Origin: Bacillota bacterium
Lineage (GTDB): Bacteria > Bacillota > Clostridia > Lachnospirales > Lachnospiraceae
Length of the DNA: 64,000 bases
Reading direction: 5' to 3'
Assembly (NCBI GenBank): GCA_023407575.1
Contig: JAEYLX010000068.1
Coordinates: 114,117-178,116, forward strand
Each line of letters opens with the position of its first letter. Position 1 is the first letter of the stretch. The position numbers were made by a program, and so were the translations under genes. This document shows positions 43,787 to 52,517 of this stretch, piece by piece. Under the pieces are notes generated by a model that was given only the letters and a program-made list of their open reading frames with translations, ran no database searches and was not told where the DNA came from.

Positions 43787-45682
43787 TTATTTTTCTTTCG
43801 ATTTTCTATAATTGAATTGAACTAGATAAACTAATAAGACAGAGATATCTGCTGGAGAAACACCAGAAATTCTCGATGCTTGCCCAATGGACAATGGCTT
43901 AAATTTTATAAGTTTTTGTCTAGCTTCAATACGTAGGCTTGGAACGTCATTATAATCTAAATCATTTGGAATTAGTTTATTTTCTAACTTTTTAAACTGT
44001 TCGACCTGCTTCAATTGTCGCTTAATATAACCATCATATTTTATATTAATATTAATCTGGTTAATAACATCCTCTGGCAAAGGTTTACGATCAATGTCTA
44101 TTGATTCCAATAACTCATAGGATAACTCTGGTCTTCTTATTAAGTCAGCAAGTGTTGTTGCTGTATTAAGCGCAGAACTACCTTGCTTCTCTAATAGTTC
44201 TTGTACTTCCTTAGTTGCTCCTATAACTTTATGCTCAAGCCTTATTATTTCTTCTTCAATCCTATTTTCCTTTATTAGCAGGCCCTGATATCTCTCTTCA
44301 TCAATTAGTCCAACCTCATATCCTTTCTTAGTTAGTCTAATATCTGCATTATCTTGTCTTAATAATAATCTATATTCCGCTCTGGAAGTCATCATCCGAT
44401 AAGGTTCATGAGTTTCCTTTGTTACTAAGTCATCAATGAGAACTCCTATATATGCTTCGGAACGATCGATAATGATAGGTTCCTTTCCTAGTATTTTCAT
44501 TGAAGCATTAATACCAGCAATTAATCCTTGTGCTGCAGCCTCTTCATATCCAGAACTACCGTTAAACTGCCCACCTGCGAATAATCCTTCTACTGCTTTA
44601 AACTCTAATGATGGTTTTAATTGAAGAGGATTAATACAATCATATTCTATTGCATAAGCATTTCTAACAATTTTAGCATTTTCAAGTCCTGGTACGGATC
44701 GATACATTTGATACTGTACATCCTCTGGTAAGGAACTAGACATTCCTGCTATGTACATTTCATTTGTCTCAAGACTTTCCGGTTCAATAAAAACCTGATG
44801 CCTATCTTTATCTGAAAACTTAACTACCTTATCTTCTATGGACGGACAATATCTAGGTCCAGTACCCTTAATATCACCTGAGTATAATGGAGATCTAGAA
44901 ATATTATTCAGAATAATTTGATGTGTATTTTCATTGGTGTAAGTCAACCAACATGAAATCTGAGGTTTTATCAATTCCTTTGGATTTGTTGTAAATGAAA
45001 ATGGAACAACTTCCTCATCACCAAATTGTTCCTCCATTTTGGTAAAATCAATTGATCTACTGTCTATTCTTGCAGGTGTTCCAGTTTTAAATCGATACAT
45101 TTCTATACCAAGTTTTTTAAGGGAATCCGTAAGATGTGTTGCAGACTGTAACCCATTAGGTCCAGTATGATTTACTGTTTCTCCATATATACATCTTGCA
45201 TTTAAATAAGTTCCCGTACATAAAATAACCGCTTTACAGGAATATATTGCTCCTGAAAAGGTTCTTACCCCAGTTATTTTACCGTTTTCACTTATTAATT
45301 CAGTTACTTCTGCCTGTCTAATTGTTATACGATCAGTGCTTTCTAGTATTCGTCTCATTGATCTAGAATATTGTTGTTTATCAGCTTGCGCTCGTAAGGA
45401 ATGAACTGCAGGTCCTTTTGAAACATTTAACATCTTAGATTGAATATAGGTCTTATCTATATTTTTTCCCATTTCACCACCAAGTGCATCTATTTCTCTA
45501 ACAAGATGACCTTTAGATGTTCCACCAATATTAGGATTACAGGGCATCATAGCGATACTGTCTACACTTACTGTAAATATTAATGTATTTAAAGATAATC
45601 TAGCACATGCTAATGCTGCTTCACAGCCAGCATGTCCCGCACCTACAATAACAATATCATAACTTTCCTTTACGTATGACAT
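43787..45682 (-). CDS. mnmG: tRNA uridine-5-carboxymethylaminomethyl enzyme MnmG
   Basis: 631 aa FAD enzyme. Dinucleotide-binding GAGHAGCEAALA at the N-terminus, MPCNPNIGGTSKGHLVREID, GTGPRYCPSIEDK, and ASRAEYR/RISGVSPADI in the C-terminal helical domain. With MnmE it modifies the wobble uridine of several tRNAs. ATG 45682 is chosen because the preceding ATGGAGG is its ribosome site. Confidence 0.97.
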   Translation of the reverse strand: MSYVKESYDIVIVGAGHAGCEAALACARLSLNTLIFTVSVDSIAMMPCNPNIGGTSKGHLVREIDALGGEMGKNIDKTYIQSKMLNVSKGPAVHSLRAQADKQQYSRSMRRILESTDRITIRQAEVTELISENGKITGVRTFSGAIYSCKAVILCTGTYLNARCIYGETVNHTGPNGLQSATHLTDSLKKLGIEMYRFKTGTPARIDSRSIDFTKMEEQFGDEEVVPFSFTTNPKELIKPQISCWLTYTNENTHQIILNNISRSPLYSGDIKGTGPRYCPSIEDKVVKFSDKDRHQVFIEPESLETNEMYIAGMSSSLPEDVQYQMYRSVPGLENAKIVRNAYAIEYDCINPLQLKPSLEFKAVEGLFAGGQFNGSSGYEEAAAQGLIAGINASMKILGKEPIIIDRSEAYIGVLIDDLVTKETHEPYRMMTSRAEYRLLLRQDNADIRLTKKGYEVGLIDEERYQGLLIKENRIEEEIIRLEHKVIGATKEVQELLEKQGSSALNTATTLADLIRRPELSYELLESIDIDRKPLPEDVINQININIKYDGYIKRQLKQVEQFKKLENKLIPNDLDYNDVPSLRIEARQKLIKFKPLSIGQASRISGVSPADISVLLVYLVQFNYRKSKEK

Positions 45683-45745
45683 AATTTCCTCCATTCCTCA
45701 CACGCTTCTGCACTCAAAAACTCATTCTGTGCGTATTCACTAAAC

Positions 45746-47119
45746 CTATTTACCCATGCAAAATTCTTTAAAAATCATATTTACTAAATCCTCTTCTACA
45801 TTTTCACCTATAATTTTACCCAAAGCTTCATAGGCACTCATTAAATCTATGGAAAGAAAATCTTCTGGCATTTGATCATTTATACTCTGCTGTACCAATT
45901 TTAAACTCTTCAATGCATCAGATAATGCTTCTTTGTGTCTTTCATTTGTAATATAAATATCATCATTAAAAGTTAACTCTCCTTCAAAAAACATTGAAGT
46001 TATTCTTTCTTTTAATTCATCTAAACCTGTATTATTCTTCACAGAAACAGGTACAATTGATCTGATATTAAAATTATTTATTTCCTGCTCAGTAATCTTA
46101 GCTTCTAAATCAGTTTTATTTAATAATACTATTGCTTTTTTTTCATGAAGTAAATTAATAATTATCTCGTCATTCTTATCAAGTGCTGTGGAGGAATCAA
46201 TTACGTATAGTACTAAATCTGCCTCCGATGCATATCGAACAGCCTTTTCAACTCCTATTTTTTCAATAACATCCGAAGTCTCTCTTATACCTGCTGTATC
46301 TATTAAGTTTAAAGTAATACCATTTAAATTAATTACTTCTTCTAATGTATCTCTTGTAGTTCCAGCAATATCTGTAACTATTGCCCGTTCTTCGCCTAAT
46401 AAATAATTCAATAAGCTAGACTTACCTGCATTTGGTTTACCAAGAATAACTGTCTTTATTCCTTCTTTAATTATTTTACCATTTTTTGAATCACGAATTA
46501 ATTTATCTATTAAATTGCAGCTACTAACCAAATGGTTATCTAACTCTATCTGAAATCCTTCCAAACTAATATGCTCAGGATCATCTAATGCTGCTTCAAT
46601 AAAAGCAATATCTCTTAATATATCTTCACGCAATTTTTTAATTATATCTAAGACATTGCCTCTTAGTTGTCCTAAAGAATTTTTCAAAGCTAATTCATTT
46701 TTAGCATGAATAATATCACTCACAGCCTCAGCCTGTGATAAATCAATTCTACCATTCAAAAATGCTCTTTTTGTAAATTCACCTGGCTCAGCTAATCTTG
46801 CACCATATTTCAACACGGTTTCAATTATTTTTCTAGTTACAATAATTCCTCCGTGGCAATTAATTTCAACTGTGTTTTCTTTTGTATAAGTATTTGGGGC
46901 TTTCATAATAGCTACCATTACTTCATCAATAATCTCAGCTTTATCCATTATAAATCCATAATGAAGGGTATGACTATTTTGTAATGACAATTTTTTTACA
47001 CCATTTTTCGAACAGTATATTTTATCTATAATTTCAAAGGCATCGTTACCACTAATTCTTACAATACTTAAACCTGAGTTACTTAATCCAGTTGCAATTG
47101 CTGCTATGGTATCAGTCAC
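45746..47119 (-). CDS. mnmE: tRNA modification GTPase MnmE
   Basis: 457 aa. N-terminal formyl-THF-binding domain (DTIAAIATGLSNSGLSIVRISG), helical domain, and an inserted G domain with GKPNAGKSS, DIAGTTRDT, DTAGIRET and NKTDL. It ends in the conserved C-M-G-K motif. The start is a GTG at 47119 with GGGAGG eight bases upstream; the longer frame from 47164 runs through that site and a palindrome. Partner of MnmG, encoded next downstream. Confidence 0.96.
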   Translation of the reverse strand: MTDTIAAIATGLSNSGLSIVRISGNDAFEIIDKIYCSKNGVKKLSLQNSHTLHYGFIMDKAEIIDEVMVAIMKAPNTYTKENTVEINCHGGIIVTRKIIETVLKYGARLAEPGEFTKRAFLNGRIDLSQAEAVSDIIHAKNELALKNSLGQLRGNVLDIIKKLREDILRDIAFIEAALDDPEHISLEGFQIELDNHLVSSCNLIDKLIRDSKNGKIIKEGIKTVILGKPNAGKSSLLNYLLGEERAIVTDIAGTTRDTLEEVINLNGITLNLIDTAGIRETSDVIEKIGVEKAVRYASEADLVLYVIDSSTALDKNDEIIINLLHEKKAIVLLNKTDLEAKITEQEINNFNIRSIVPVSVKNNTGLDELKERITSMFFEGELTFNDDIYITNERHKEALSDALKSLKLVQQSINDQMPEDFLSIDLMSAYEALGKIIGENVEEDLVNMIFKEFCMGK

Positions 47120-47178
47120 TTCTATTTCCTCCCTATTAACAAGATAAAACACAAGTAGTTTCACTTGTCATGCATAAA

Positions 47179-47214
47179 AGGTGCCCAAAAGTATGCTATA
47201 CTTTTAAGGCACCT
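47179..47214 (-). terminator. hairpin between jag and mnmE
   Basis: AGGTGCC...GGCACCT enclosing AAAAGTA/TACTTTT, about 14 bp with one internal mismatch and only a short T-rich tail on the minus side. A partial terminator or processing hairpin. Confidence 0.55.
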
Positions 47215-47292
47215 ATTTTCAACATACATTCATTTAAATTAAACTATCTAATCTTTTATAAAATAAAAATTGTAACAGTTCAGCTATAAGAA

Positions 47293-48228
47293 TTAGTTAC
47301 TTTCTACTGTCTGTTCTTTTTTTTCTTTACTTTCTTTATACTTCTCATAATCTTTTTTATAATCTGTACTATAATTGCTATTATAAGCACTTTTACTAGT
47401 ATTAAAAGGCTTTTTATAATTCTTATTAGTTACTCCATGATTATCTTTATTGAAATCTTTATTATAATCTTTTTTATAATCCTTTTTAAATTCTTTATTT
47501 GTGTCTTTATTAGTATCCTTATTAAATTCTTTACGATATCCATTCGGTGAAGAATTTTTGTGATTGTTGTTTGAATAGTTATTATTATATTTCTTCTCAA
47601 CCAATCCCTTTTTAATATTGATAACTACCTTACGATATGGTTCTTCTCCTTCTGAATAAGTTTCTACGAACTTATCATTTTGCAAAGCAGAATGAATTAT
47701 TCTTCTTTCATATGGATTCATTGGTTCTAATGAAACTGGCTTTCTGGTTCTTTTCACCTTAAAAGCTATATTCTTCGCTAAGTTTTCTAAGGTCTCTTTT
47801 CTTCTAGCTCTATAATTTTCAGTATCCAATTTAACCTTAATATAATTCTCACTATTCTTATTAGCTACCAAACTAACTAAGTATTGAAGGGAATCTAATG
47901 TTTGTCCTCTCTTACCGATTAAAACTCCCATTTCGTCACCATCAATATTAATATCAATGGTTGCATTCTCTTCATCGTAGCTAACTATAGAAGATGCAGT
48001 AATACTCATAGCCTGGAATACATCATCAAGAAATTTCTTTGTAACAAATTGAATTGTTAGCTTTATTCTAGCTTTAATTTTAGCAGCTTTTCCAAACATA
48101 CCAAGAAAACCACTGGTTTCTTTTTCAATAACTTCATACTCTATATTATCTATTGTTGATCCTAATTCAAGTACTGCACTTGCTAATGCTTCTTCAACTG
48201 TCTTAGCAGTGAATTCTTTCCATTCCAT
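47293..48228 (-). CDS. jag: Jag/SpoIIIJ-associated RNA-binding protein with Asn/Lys/Asp-rich tail
   Basis: 311 aa. Jag-N domain (1-50), KH domain with GVLIGKRGQTL (101-111), R3H domain (about 150-206, NPYERRIIHSALQ). Then an unusual tail of about 100 residues rich in Asn, Lys, Asp and Tyr with repeats such as NKDTNKDTNKEFKKDY and NKDFNKDN. The first three domains form the usual KhpB RNA-binding protein; the tail is much longer than in typical homologues. Stop and start with yidC are two bases apart. Confidence 0.92.
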   Translation of the reverse strand: MEWKEFTAKTVEEALASAVLELGSTIDNIEYEVIEKETSGFLGMFGKAAKIKARIKLTIQFVTKKFLDDVFQAMSITASSIVSYDEENATIDINIDGDEMGVLIGKRGQTLDSLQYLVSLVANKNSENYIKVKLDTENYRARRKETLENLAKNIAFKVKRTRKPVSLEPMNPYERRIIHSALQNDKFVETYSEGEEPYRKVVINIKKGLVEKKYNNNYSNNNHKNSSPNGYRKEFNKDTNKDTNKEFKKDYKKDYNKDFNKDNHGVTNKNYKKPFNTSKSAYNSNYSTDYKKDYEKYKESKEKKEQTVESN

Positions 48229-48230
48229 CC

Positions 48231-49499
48231 CTATTTATCCCCCTTCTCATTCTTGTTTTTTAAAAGGTTCGCTATTTCAGATATACTTTTCGTATTTCCT
48301 GAGGACTGTCTTGAACTTGTATTAACTTCAGAAACTTCCTTTTCTTCTTCCACGCTGTCATCGCTATTTAATGATTTATCATTGGATGAACTATCAATAT
48401 ATTTTGTCTGTTTTTTAGCAAGTTCAGACATGGATATTCCTTTAGATTCTAAATAATTATTACGTTTTGATTGTTTCGCAACGTTCTTTGCAATCAAATC
48501 ATCAACATTAATTCTATCCATATACTTATTTACAAAGAACTGCTGAACAATTGTAAATACACTGGTAGCAATCCAGTATAAGCCAACACCGATTGGGAAA
48601 GTAAAACAGAAGAATGTTGACATAAGTGGCATTACAACAACCATGGAATTATTCATTGCAGCTGCAGTAGGGTTATCCATACTTGCATTTTTTGTTGTAG
48701 CCTGTAGCTGTTTTCCTTGTATGAATTGCAATCCACCTGCAAGAATTGGAATGATAAGTGCTGGTGTAAGTTTAAATCCTGGACTGTTTGCAATGTTCAA
48801 ACCAAAAAACATATTTACATTGGTTATATTCTTAATTGTATCTGCAACTGTTGTAGTGTCACCACTTACTACTGTACCTTGAATACTAGAGAAACTTGTA
48901 CCAAAAGCAGCCCAAGTGTCACTTGTAAAATGCTTTAATAAGTCTATAATTTGTCTAGTTTCATCATAGCTGGAAGGAAGTCTAGTAGAATTACTTAAAG
49001 TACCTGCTAATGTTTTTAATGATTCCTGATAGCCTGCTGTGCCCTGTATTTGTAAGGCAATATGCTCATATAAGGTATAAACATGTTCTACGTATGCTGG
49101 TATATTTGTTATTACAGAATAAAGAGCAAACATAATTGGTAATGTTATTAATAAAGGTAAACAACCAGAAGTAGGATTTGCACCATATTTTTGATAAAGT
49201 GCCTGTGTTTCCGCTTGCTGTTTTCTTAAAGAAACTTCATCCTTCTTACCTTTATATTTAGCCTGAATTTTTTGTATTTCAGGATTCATCTTCGAAGATA
49301 GTTTTGAAAATTTCTGCTGTTTAATTGTTAAAGGTAACATTAAAGTCTTAACAATAAATGTGAAAACTATAATTGTTAAGGCAATATTCTGAATATGAAA
49401 CAGATTGAAAAAATCATATAATACATTCATGATTAATCCAAGTAAACTTGCGATCGGTCCATACCACGAACTACTTTTTGTTAATATTGTAAATATCAA
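48231..49499 (-). CDS. yidC: membrane protein insertase YidC/OxaA
   Basis: 422 aa. The five-helix YidC core is visible: NIALTIIVFTFIVKTLMLPL, PTSGCLPLLITLPIMFALYSV, and the late FCFTFPIGVGLYWIATSVFTIVQQF. A charged C-terminal tail rich in Ser/Glu/Lys follows. It has a larger extracellular loop than Bacillus SpoIIIJ. The start is a TTG at 49499 with AGGAGG eight bases upstream. Inserts membrane proteins alone or with Sec. Confidence 0.94.
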   Translation of the reverse strand: MIFTILTKSSSWYGPIASLLGLIMNVLYDFFNLFHIQNIALTIIVFTFIVKTLMLPLTIKQQKFSKLSSKMNPEIQKIQAKYKGKKDEVSLRKQQAETQALYQKYGANPTSGCLPLLITLPIMFALYSVITNIPAYVEHVYTLYEHIALQIQGTAGYQESLKTLAGTLSNSTRLPSSYDETRQIIDLLKHFTSDTWAAFGTSFSSIQGTVVSGDTTTVADTIKNITNVNMFFGLNIANSPGFKLTPALIIPILAGGLQFIQGKQLQATTKNASMDNPTAAAMNNSMVVVMPLMSTFFCFTFPIGVGLYWIATSVFTIVQQFFVNKYMDRINVDDLIAKNVAKQSKRNNYLESKGISMSELAKKQTKYIDSSSNDKSLNSDDSVEEEKEVSEVNTSSRQSSGNTKSISEIANLLKNKNEKGDK

Positions 49500-49563
49500 T
49501 TATTTTTCCTCCTTATAGCTGCTTTCCATCATTTTTATGGATACATTTGACTACCTCAAATGT

Positions 49564-49782
49564 TTAAGGAACAGGATCATATCCACCCTTATGAAAGGGG
49601 TGACATCTTAAAACTCTTCTCACAGCTAAATATGTTCCCTTTATTACCCCATACTTTTCCAGTGCTTCAATTGCATACAAAGAACAGGTAGGTGCATAAA
49701 TACAGCTTGGTGTACGTTTTAAAGGTGATATATATTTTTGATATAATTTAATAATAAATATCATAATCTTCTTAATAATCAC
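49564..49782 (-). CDS. yidD: membrane protein insertion efficiency factor YidD
   Basis: 72 aa with the family signature IKLYQKYISPLK, CIYAPTCSLYAIEALEKYG and RCHPFHKGGYDPVP. Amphipathic membrane-associated helper of YidC. Located between rnpA and yidC as usual. Confidence 0.95.
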   Translation of the reverse strand: MIIKKIMIFIIKLYQKYISPLKRTPSCIYAPTCSLYAIEALEKYGVIKGTYLAVRRVLRCHPFHKGGYDPVP

Positions 49783-49822
49783 TTTTATACTCCTACTAAC
49801 TCATAAAATTAATCTGTTCGTT

Positions 49823-50167
49823 TCAATCTGTGTTTTTCCCGATTTTATGGAGTTTTTTCAAATGTAACAATGCACTTTCAATTTCTAAATAATCTTTTCC
49901 TTTGGCATTCGCTCTTGCCACAACGACGATATCTAATCCACTTATAAAGCTATTCTCCGATAATCGATAGCTTTCTCTAATTAATCTTGTAACCCTATGT
50001 CTAATTACGCTGTTTCCAACTTTTTTACTAACTGATATTCCAAGTCTATTCTTTTCTAAATTGTTATTTTTAACATACATAATCAAATATTTATTCGCAA
50101 ATGATTTACCTGTATTATATATTTCCCTAAAATCTTCATTTCTTTTTAATGCTTCGGAATATTCCAT
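49823..50167 (-). CDS. rnpA: ribonuclease P protein component
   Basis: 114 aa with the RnpA signature: RLGISVSKKVGNSVIRHRVTRLIRE (split around residues 56-81) and LDIVVVARANAKGKDY. Protein cofactor of RNase P in tRNA 5' processing. Adjacent to rpmH in the conserved order. Confidence 0.95.
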   Translation of the reverse strand: MEYSEALKRNEDFREIYNTGKSFANKYLIMYVKNNNLEKNRLGISVSKKVGNSVIRHRVTRLIRESYRLSENSFISGLDIVVVARANAKGKDYLEIESALLHLKKLHKIGKNTD

Positions 50168-50210
50168 GTTTCCTACACCTTGTCCTAGTATGAAACCTTG
50201 AATTTACATA

Positions 50211-50262
50211 CAAGTGAAATATAAAACTAAGTCTTAAAACTTATGTTTTAATTTCACTTGTC
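50211..50262. repeat. long imperfect inverted repeat between rpmH and rnpA
   Basis: ACAAGTGAAAT-TAAAAC-type arms of about 20 bases (left arm from about 50211, right arm ending about 50262) with ends ACAAGTGAAA/TTTCACTTGT. This is related to the palindromes at 30399 and 31928. It may reduce readthrough from rpmH into rnpA. Confidence 0.5.
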
Positions 50263-50343
50263 CTAAATCCAACTGTTTTTAAACATTCGAATTATGTTTT
50301 CAATTGTTTTAACAAATAGAAGAAAAGGTCACAAAATTGCGAC

Positions 50344-50478
50344 CTATGCTGATAATACTTTTCTTCCTTTTGCTCTTCTAGCAGCTAATACTTTTCTTCC
50401 ACTTGCTGTCGCCATTCTTGCTCTAAAACCATGTACTTTAGAATGGGATCTCTTTTTGGGTTGGAATGTCATTTTCAT
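50344..50478 (-). CDS. rpmH: ribosomal protein L34
   Basis: 44 aa, below the size cut of most ORF lists. MKMTFQPKKRSHSKVHGF then RARMATASGRKVLAARRAKG and RKVLSA is canonical L34. AGGAGG lies ten bases before the ATG at 50478. It marks the left border of the origin region. Confidence 0.98.
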   Translation of the reverse strand: MKMTFQPKKRSHSKVHGFRARMATASGRKVLAARRAKGRKVLSA

Positions 50479-50673
50479 TACGTTGCACCTCCTTTAAACA
50501 CGCCGTGCAATATGATAAGCGAATTTTCTCTATTATACTTTTAATATTAAGGAATATCACGTCTATTATATTCGTATTACCTTATCCCGTCAAGTAAATC
50601 TTTTCTTTTGTTATTATAAATAGGTAATCATAAAACCTTGAAAAACGTCTTTCTTCCTATTAATATACACATT

Positions 50674-50682
50674 TGTTGATAA
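50674..50682 (-). promoter_or_regulatory. DnaA box, one mismatch
   Basis: TGTTGATAA, reverse complement TTATCAACA, one mismatch to TTATCCACA. Exactly two helical turns from the perfect box. Confidence 0.65.
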
Positions 50683-50694
50683 CTTTTATACTTA

Positions 50695-50703
50695 TGTGGA
50701 TAA
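50695..50703 (-). promoter_or_regulatory. DnaA box, perfect
   Basis: TGTGGATAA, reverse complement TTATCCACA, the consensus DnaA box. Confidence 0.88.
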
Positions 50704-50834
50704 ACTGTTCTATTTTTTCTTATAAATTGTATAAATCATAGTCTTAATAAACATTTTCATGCCTGTTTATAATGTTCAATCTTTTATCAACGCTTCCACA
50801 AATGGACGAAAAATAAAGAATGGCATATTAACCA

Positions 50835-50861
50835 TTGAAAATATAGTAATTTTGTTATAAT
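50835..50861 (+). promoter_or_regulatory. likely dnaA promoter
   Basis: -10 TATAAT (50856-50861) with TTGAAA (50835-50840) at a short 15-base spacing. Expected start about 50868, just before the dnaA ribosome site. Confidence 0.5.
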
Positions 50862-50892
50862 ATATATTTATGTGAGTATAATGGAGGCAATA

Positions 50893-52248
50893 ATGAGGAA
50901 TTTAATTCAATCAAAATGGGACGATATTTTAAAATATATGATATCGGAATATGGAATCACTGATGTATCCTATAATACCTGGCTTAAACCCCTTAAGGTA
51001 TATGATGTTGATGATCATTTGATTACAATTCTGATTAATGACGAGCGAATTGGGCCTCCAAGTTTAAGTGTTATTAAAAATAAATATGAATTATTACTTA
51101 AAGTTTCTATAGAAGAAATAATGAATGAACCTTATGAGATAAGATTTGTTCTTCAAAGCCAAATTGATTTAGAAAAAAAAGAACTAGAAAAAACTCCTGT
51201 TCAAAAAAAGAAACAGAGTGGACCTACTTTTTTAAATACAAGATATACCTTTGATACCTTTGTGGTGGGTGGCAATAATGAATTTGCAAGAGCAGCCTCC
51301 TTAGCTGTAGCTGAGAATCCAGGAGAAATCTATAATCCTCTTTTTATCTATGGTGGTGTTGGACTTGGTAAAACACATTTAATGCATTCGATTGCCCATT
51401 TTGTATTAGATCAAAATCCTGATACTAAGGTTTTATATGTAACAAGCGAGAAATTTACGAATGAGTTAATTGACGCAATTCAAAAAAATACAACAACTCA
51501 ATTTAGGGAGAAATATCGCTCAATCGATATTCTCCTTATTGATGATATCCAGTTTATTATAGGTAAGGAAAGAACTCAGGAAGAGTTTTTCCATACTTTT
51601 AATACTCTGCACGAGTCAAAACGTCAAATTATTATCTCCAGTGATCGCCCTCCCAAGGAGATGCTTACCTTAGAGGACAGGCTTAGATCACGTTTTGAAC
51701 ATGGTCTGCTTGCAGATATTCAATCACCTGATTATGAAACCAGGATGGCAATTCTCCGCAAAAAAGAGGAGCTTGATGGTTTAAAGGTTGATGAGGATGT
51801 TATGCGTTATATCGCTAATAATATAAAATCCAATATCCGTGAGTTAGAAGGCGCATTAACTAAGATTGTTGCATTTTCAAGGCTTAAGAAAAGAGATCTT
51901 GATCTCGTTTTAGCTGAGGAAGCATTAAAGGATATTATATCTCCTAATGAAAAGAAGGTAATAACAGCAGAACTTATAGTTGAAGTTGTTGCTGAACATT
52001 ATAATTTATCTCCAGCCGAAATATATTCAAAGGATAAGAGCAGAAGTGTATCTTACCCTAGACAAATAGTTATGTATTTATGCAGACGTTTAACTGAAAT
52101 GTCTGTTACAGATATAGGCAAAACTTTAGGAAACCGTGATCATTCTACTGTTCTTCATGGATTTGATAAGGTTTCAGGTGATATTGCTCAGGATTCTTCT
52201 TTACATAATACAATTGATGTATTAATAAAGAAAATTAATCCGGAATAG
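50893..52248 (+). CDS. dnaA: chromosomal replication initiator DnaA
   Basis: 451 aa. Domain I (1-80, SKWDDILKYMI), short linker, AAA+ domain with GGVGLGKTHLMH (Walker A) and LLIDDIQF (Walker B), and domain IV with the DnaA signature ...GNRDHSTVLHGFDK that binds DnaA boxes. ATG 50893 is chosen because ATGGAGG just before it supplies the ribosome site; a GTG at 50872 is in frame. Opens the origin. Confidence 0.97.
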   Translation: MRNLIQSKWDDILKYMISEYGITDVSYNTWLKPLKVYDVDDHLITILINDERIGPPSLSVIKNKYELLLKVSIEEIMNEPYEIRFVLQSQIDLEKKELEKTPVQKKKQSGPTFLNTRYTFDTFVVGGNNEFARAASLAVAENPGEIYNPLFIYGGVGLGKTHLMHSIAHFVLDQNPDTKVLYVTSEKFTNELIDAIQKNTTTQFREKYRSIDILLIDDIQFIIGKERTQEEFFHTFNTLHESKRQIIISSDRPPKEMLTLEDRLRSRFEHGLLADIQSPDYETRMAILRKKEELDGLKVDEDVMRYIANNIKSNIRELEGALTKIVAFSRLKKRDLDLVLAEEALKDIISPNEKKVITAELIVEVVAEHYNLSPAEIYSKDKSRSVSYPRQIVMYLCRRLTEMSVTDIGKTLGNRDHSTVLHGFDKVSGDIAQDSSLHNTIDVLIKKINPE

Positions 52249-52517
52249 ATTATTTATTCTTTGTGAATGACTTGTTGATAGTTAGTTGATAATTTTGGGA
52301 CAACATGTTAATAAATTTATTTACATATTCTGTATGTTATTAAATTTGAATTACTCCACATAATAAAGCATTGAATTCATCAGGGTTATCAAACGCTATA
52401 ACACCTGAATTTAATGGCTTAACAACGGTTATAAACAAATTCACATCCTATATGACTAAGAGTACTAAGAATCTTTTATTTATTTATGTATTTAACGCGA
52501 AGGGAGTTTATACACGG
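52249..52517. other. dnaA-dnaN gap, possible unwinding element
   Basis: AT-rich gap of 269 bp with two weak DnaA-box-like sequences (TTGTTGATAG near 52272 and AGTTGATAA near 52283), followed by an A/T-only stretch near 52308-52345. In Firmicutes this is where the duplex-unwinding region lies. Assignment is by position. Confidence 0.45.

Larger units (their letters stand above)
50479..50892. other. oriC: chromosomal replication origin region (rpmH-dnaA gap)
   Basis: A 414-bp AT-rich gap with no genes, at the point where gene direction switches from minus to plus. It contains one perfect DnaA box (TGTGGATAA at 50695) and a one-mismatch box (TGTTGATAA at 50674), 21 bp apart. Weaker TTATCAACG-like sequence lies near 50795. 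By analogy with Bacillus, the origin is bipartite, with the second part between dnaA and dnaN. Confidence 0.8.

Noticed and set aside
50294..50497. 67-codon plus-strand frame opposite rpmH
   Set aside because: It is the antisense of the ribosomal protein L34 gene, whose minus-strand reading is unambiguous.
52371..52517. 49-codon N-terminal extension of DnaN
   Set aside because: Sliding clamps begin at the MKIKC-type segment; the extension lies in the AT-rich origin gap and has no family support.
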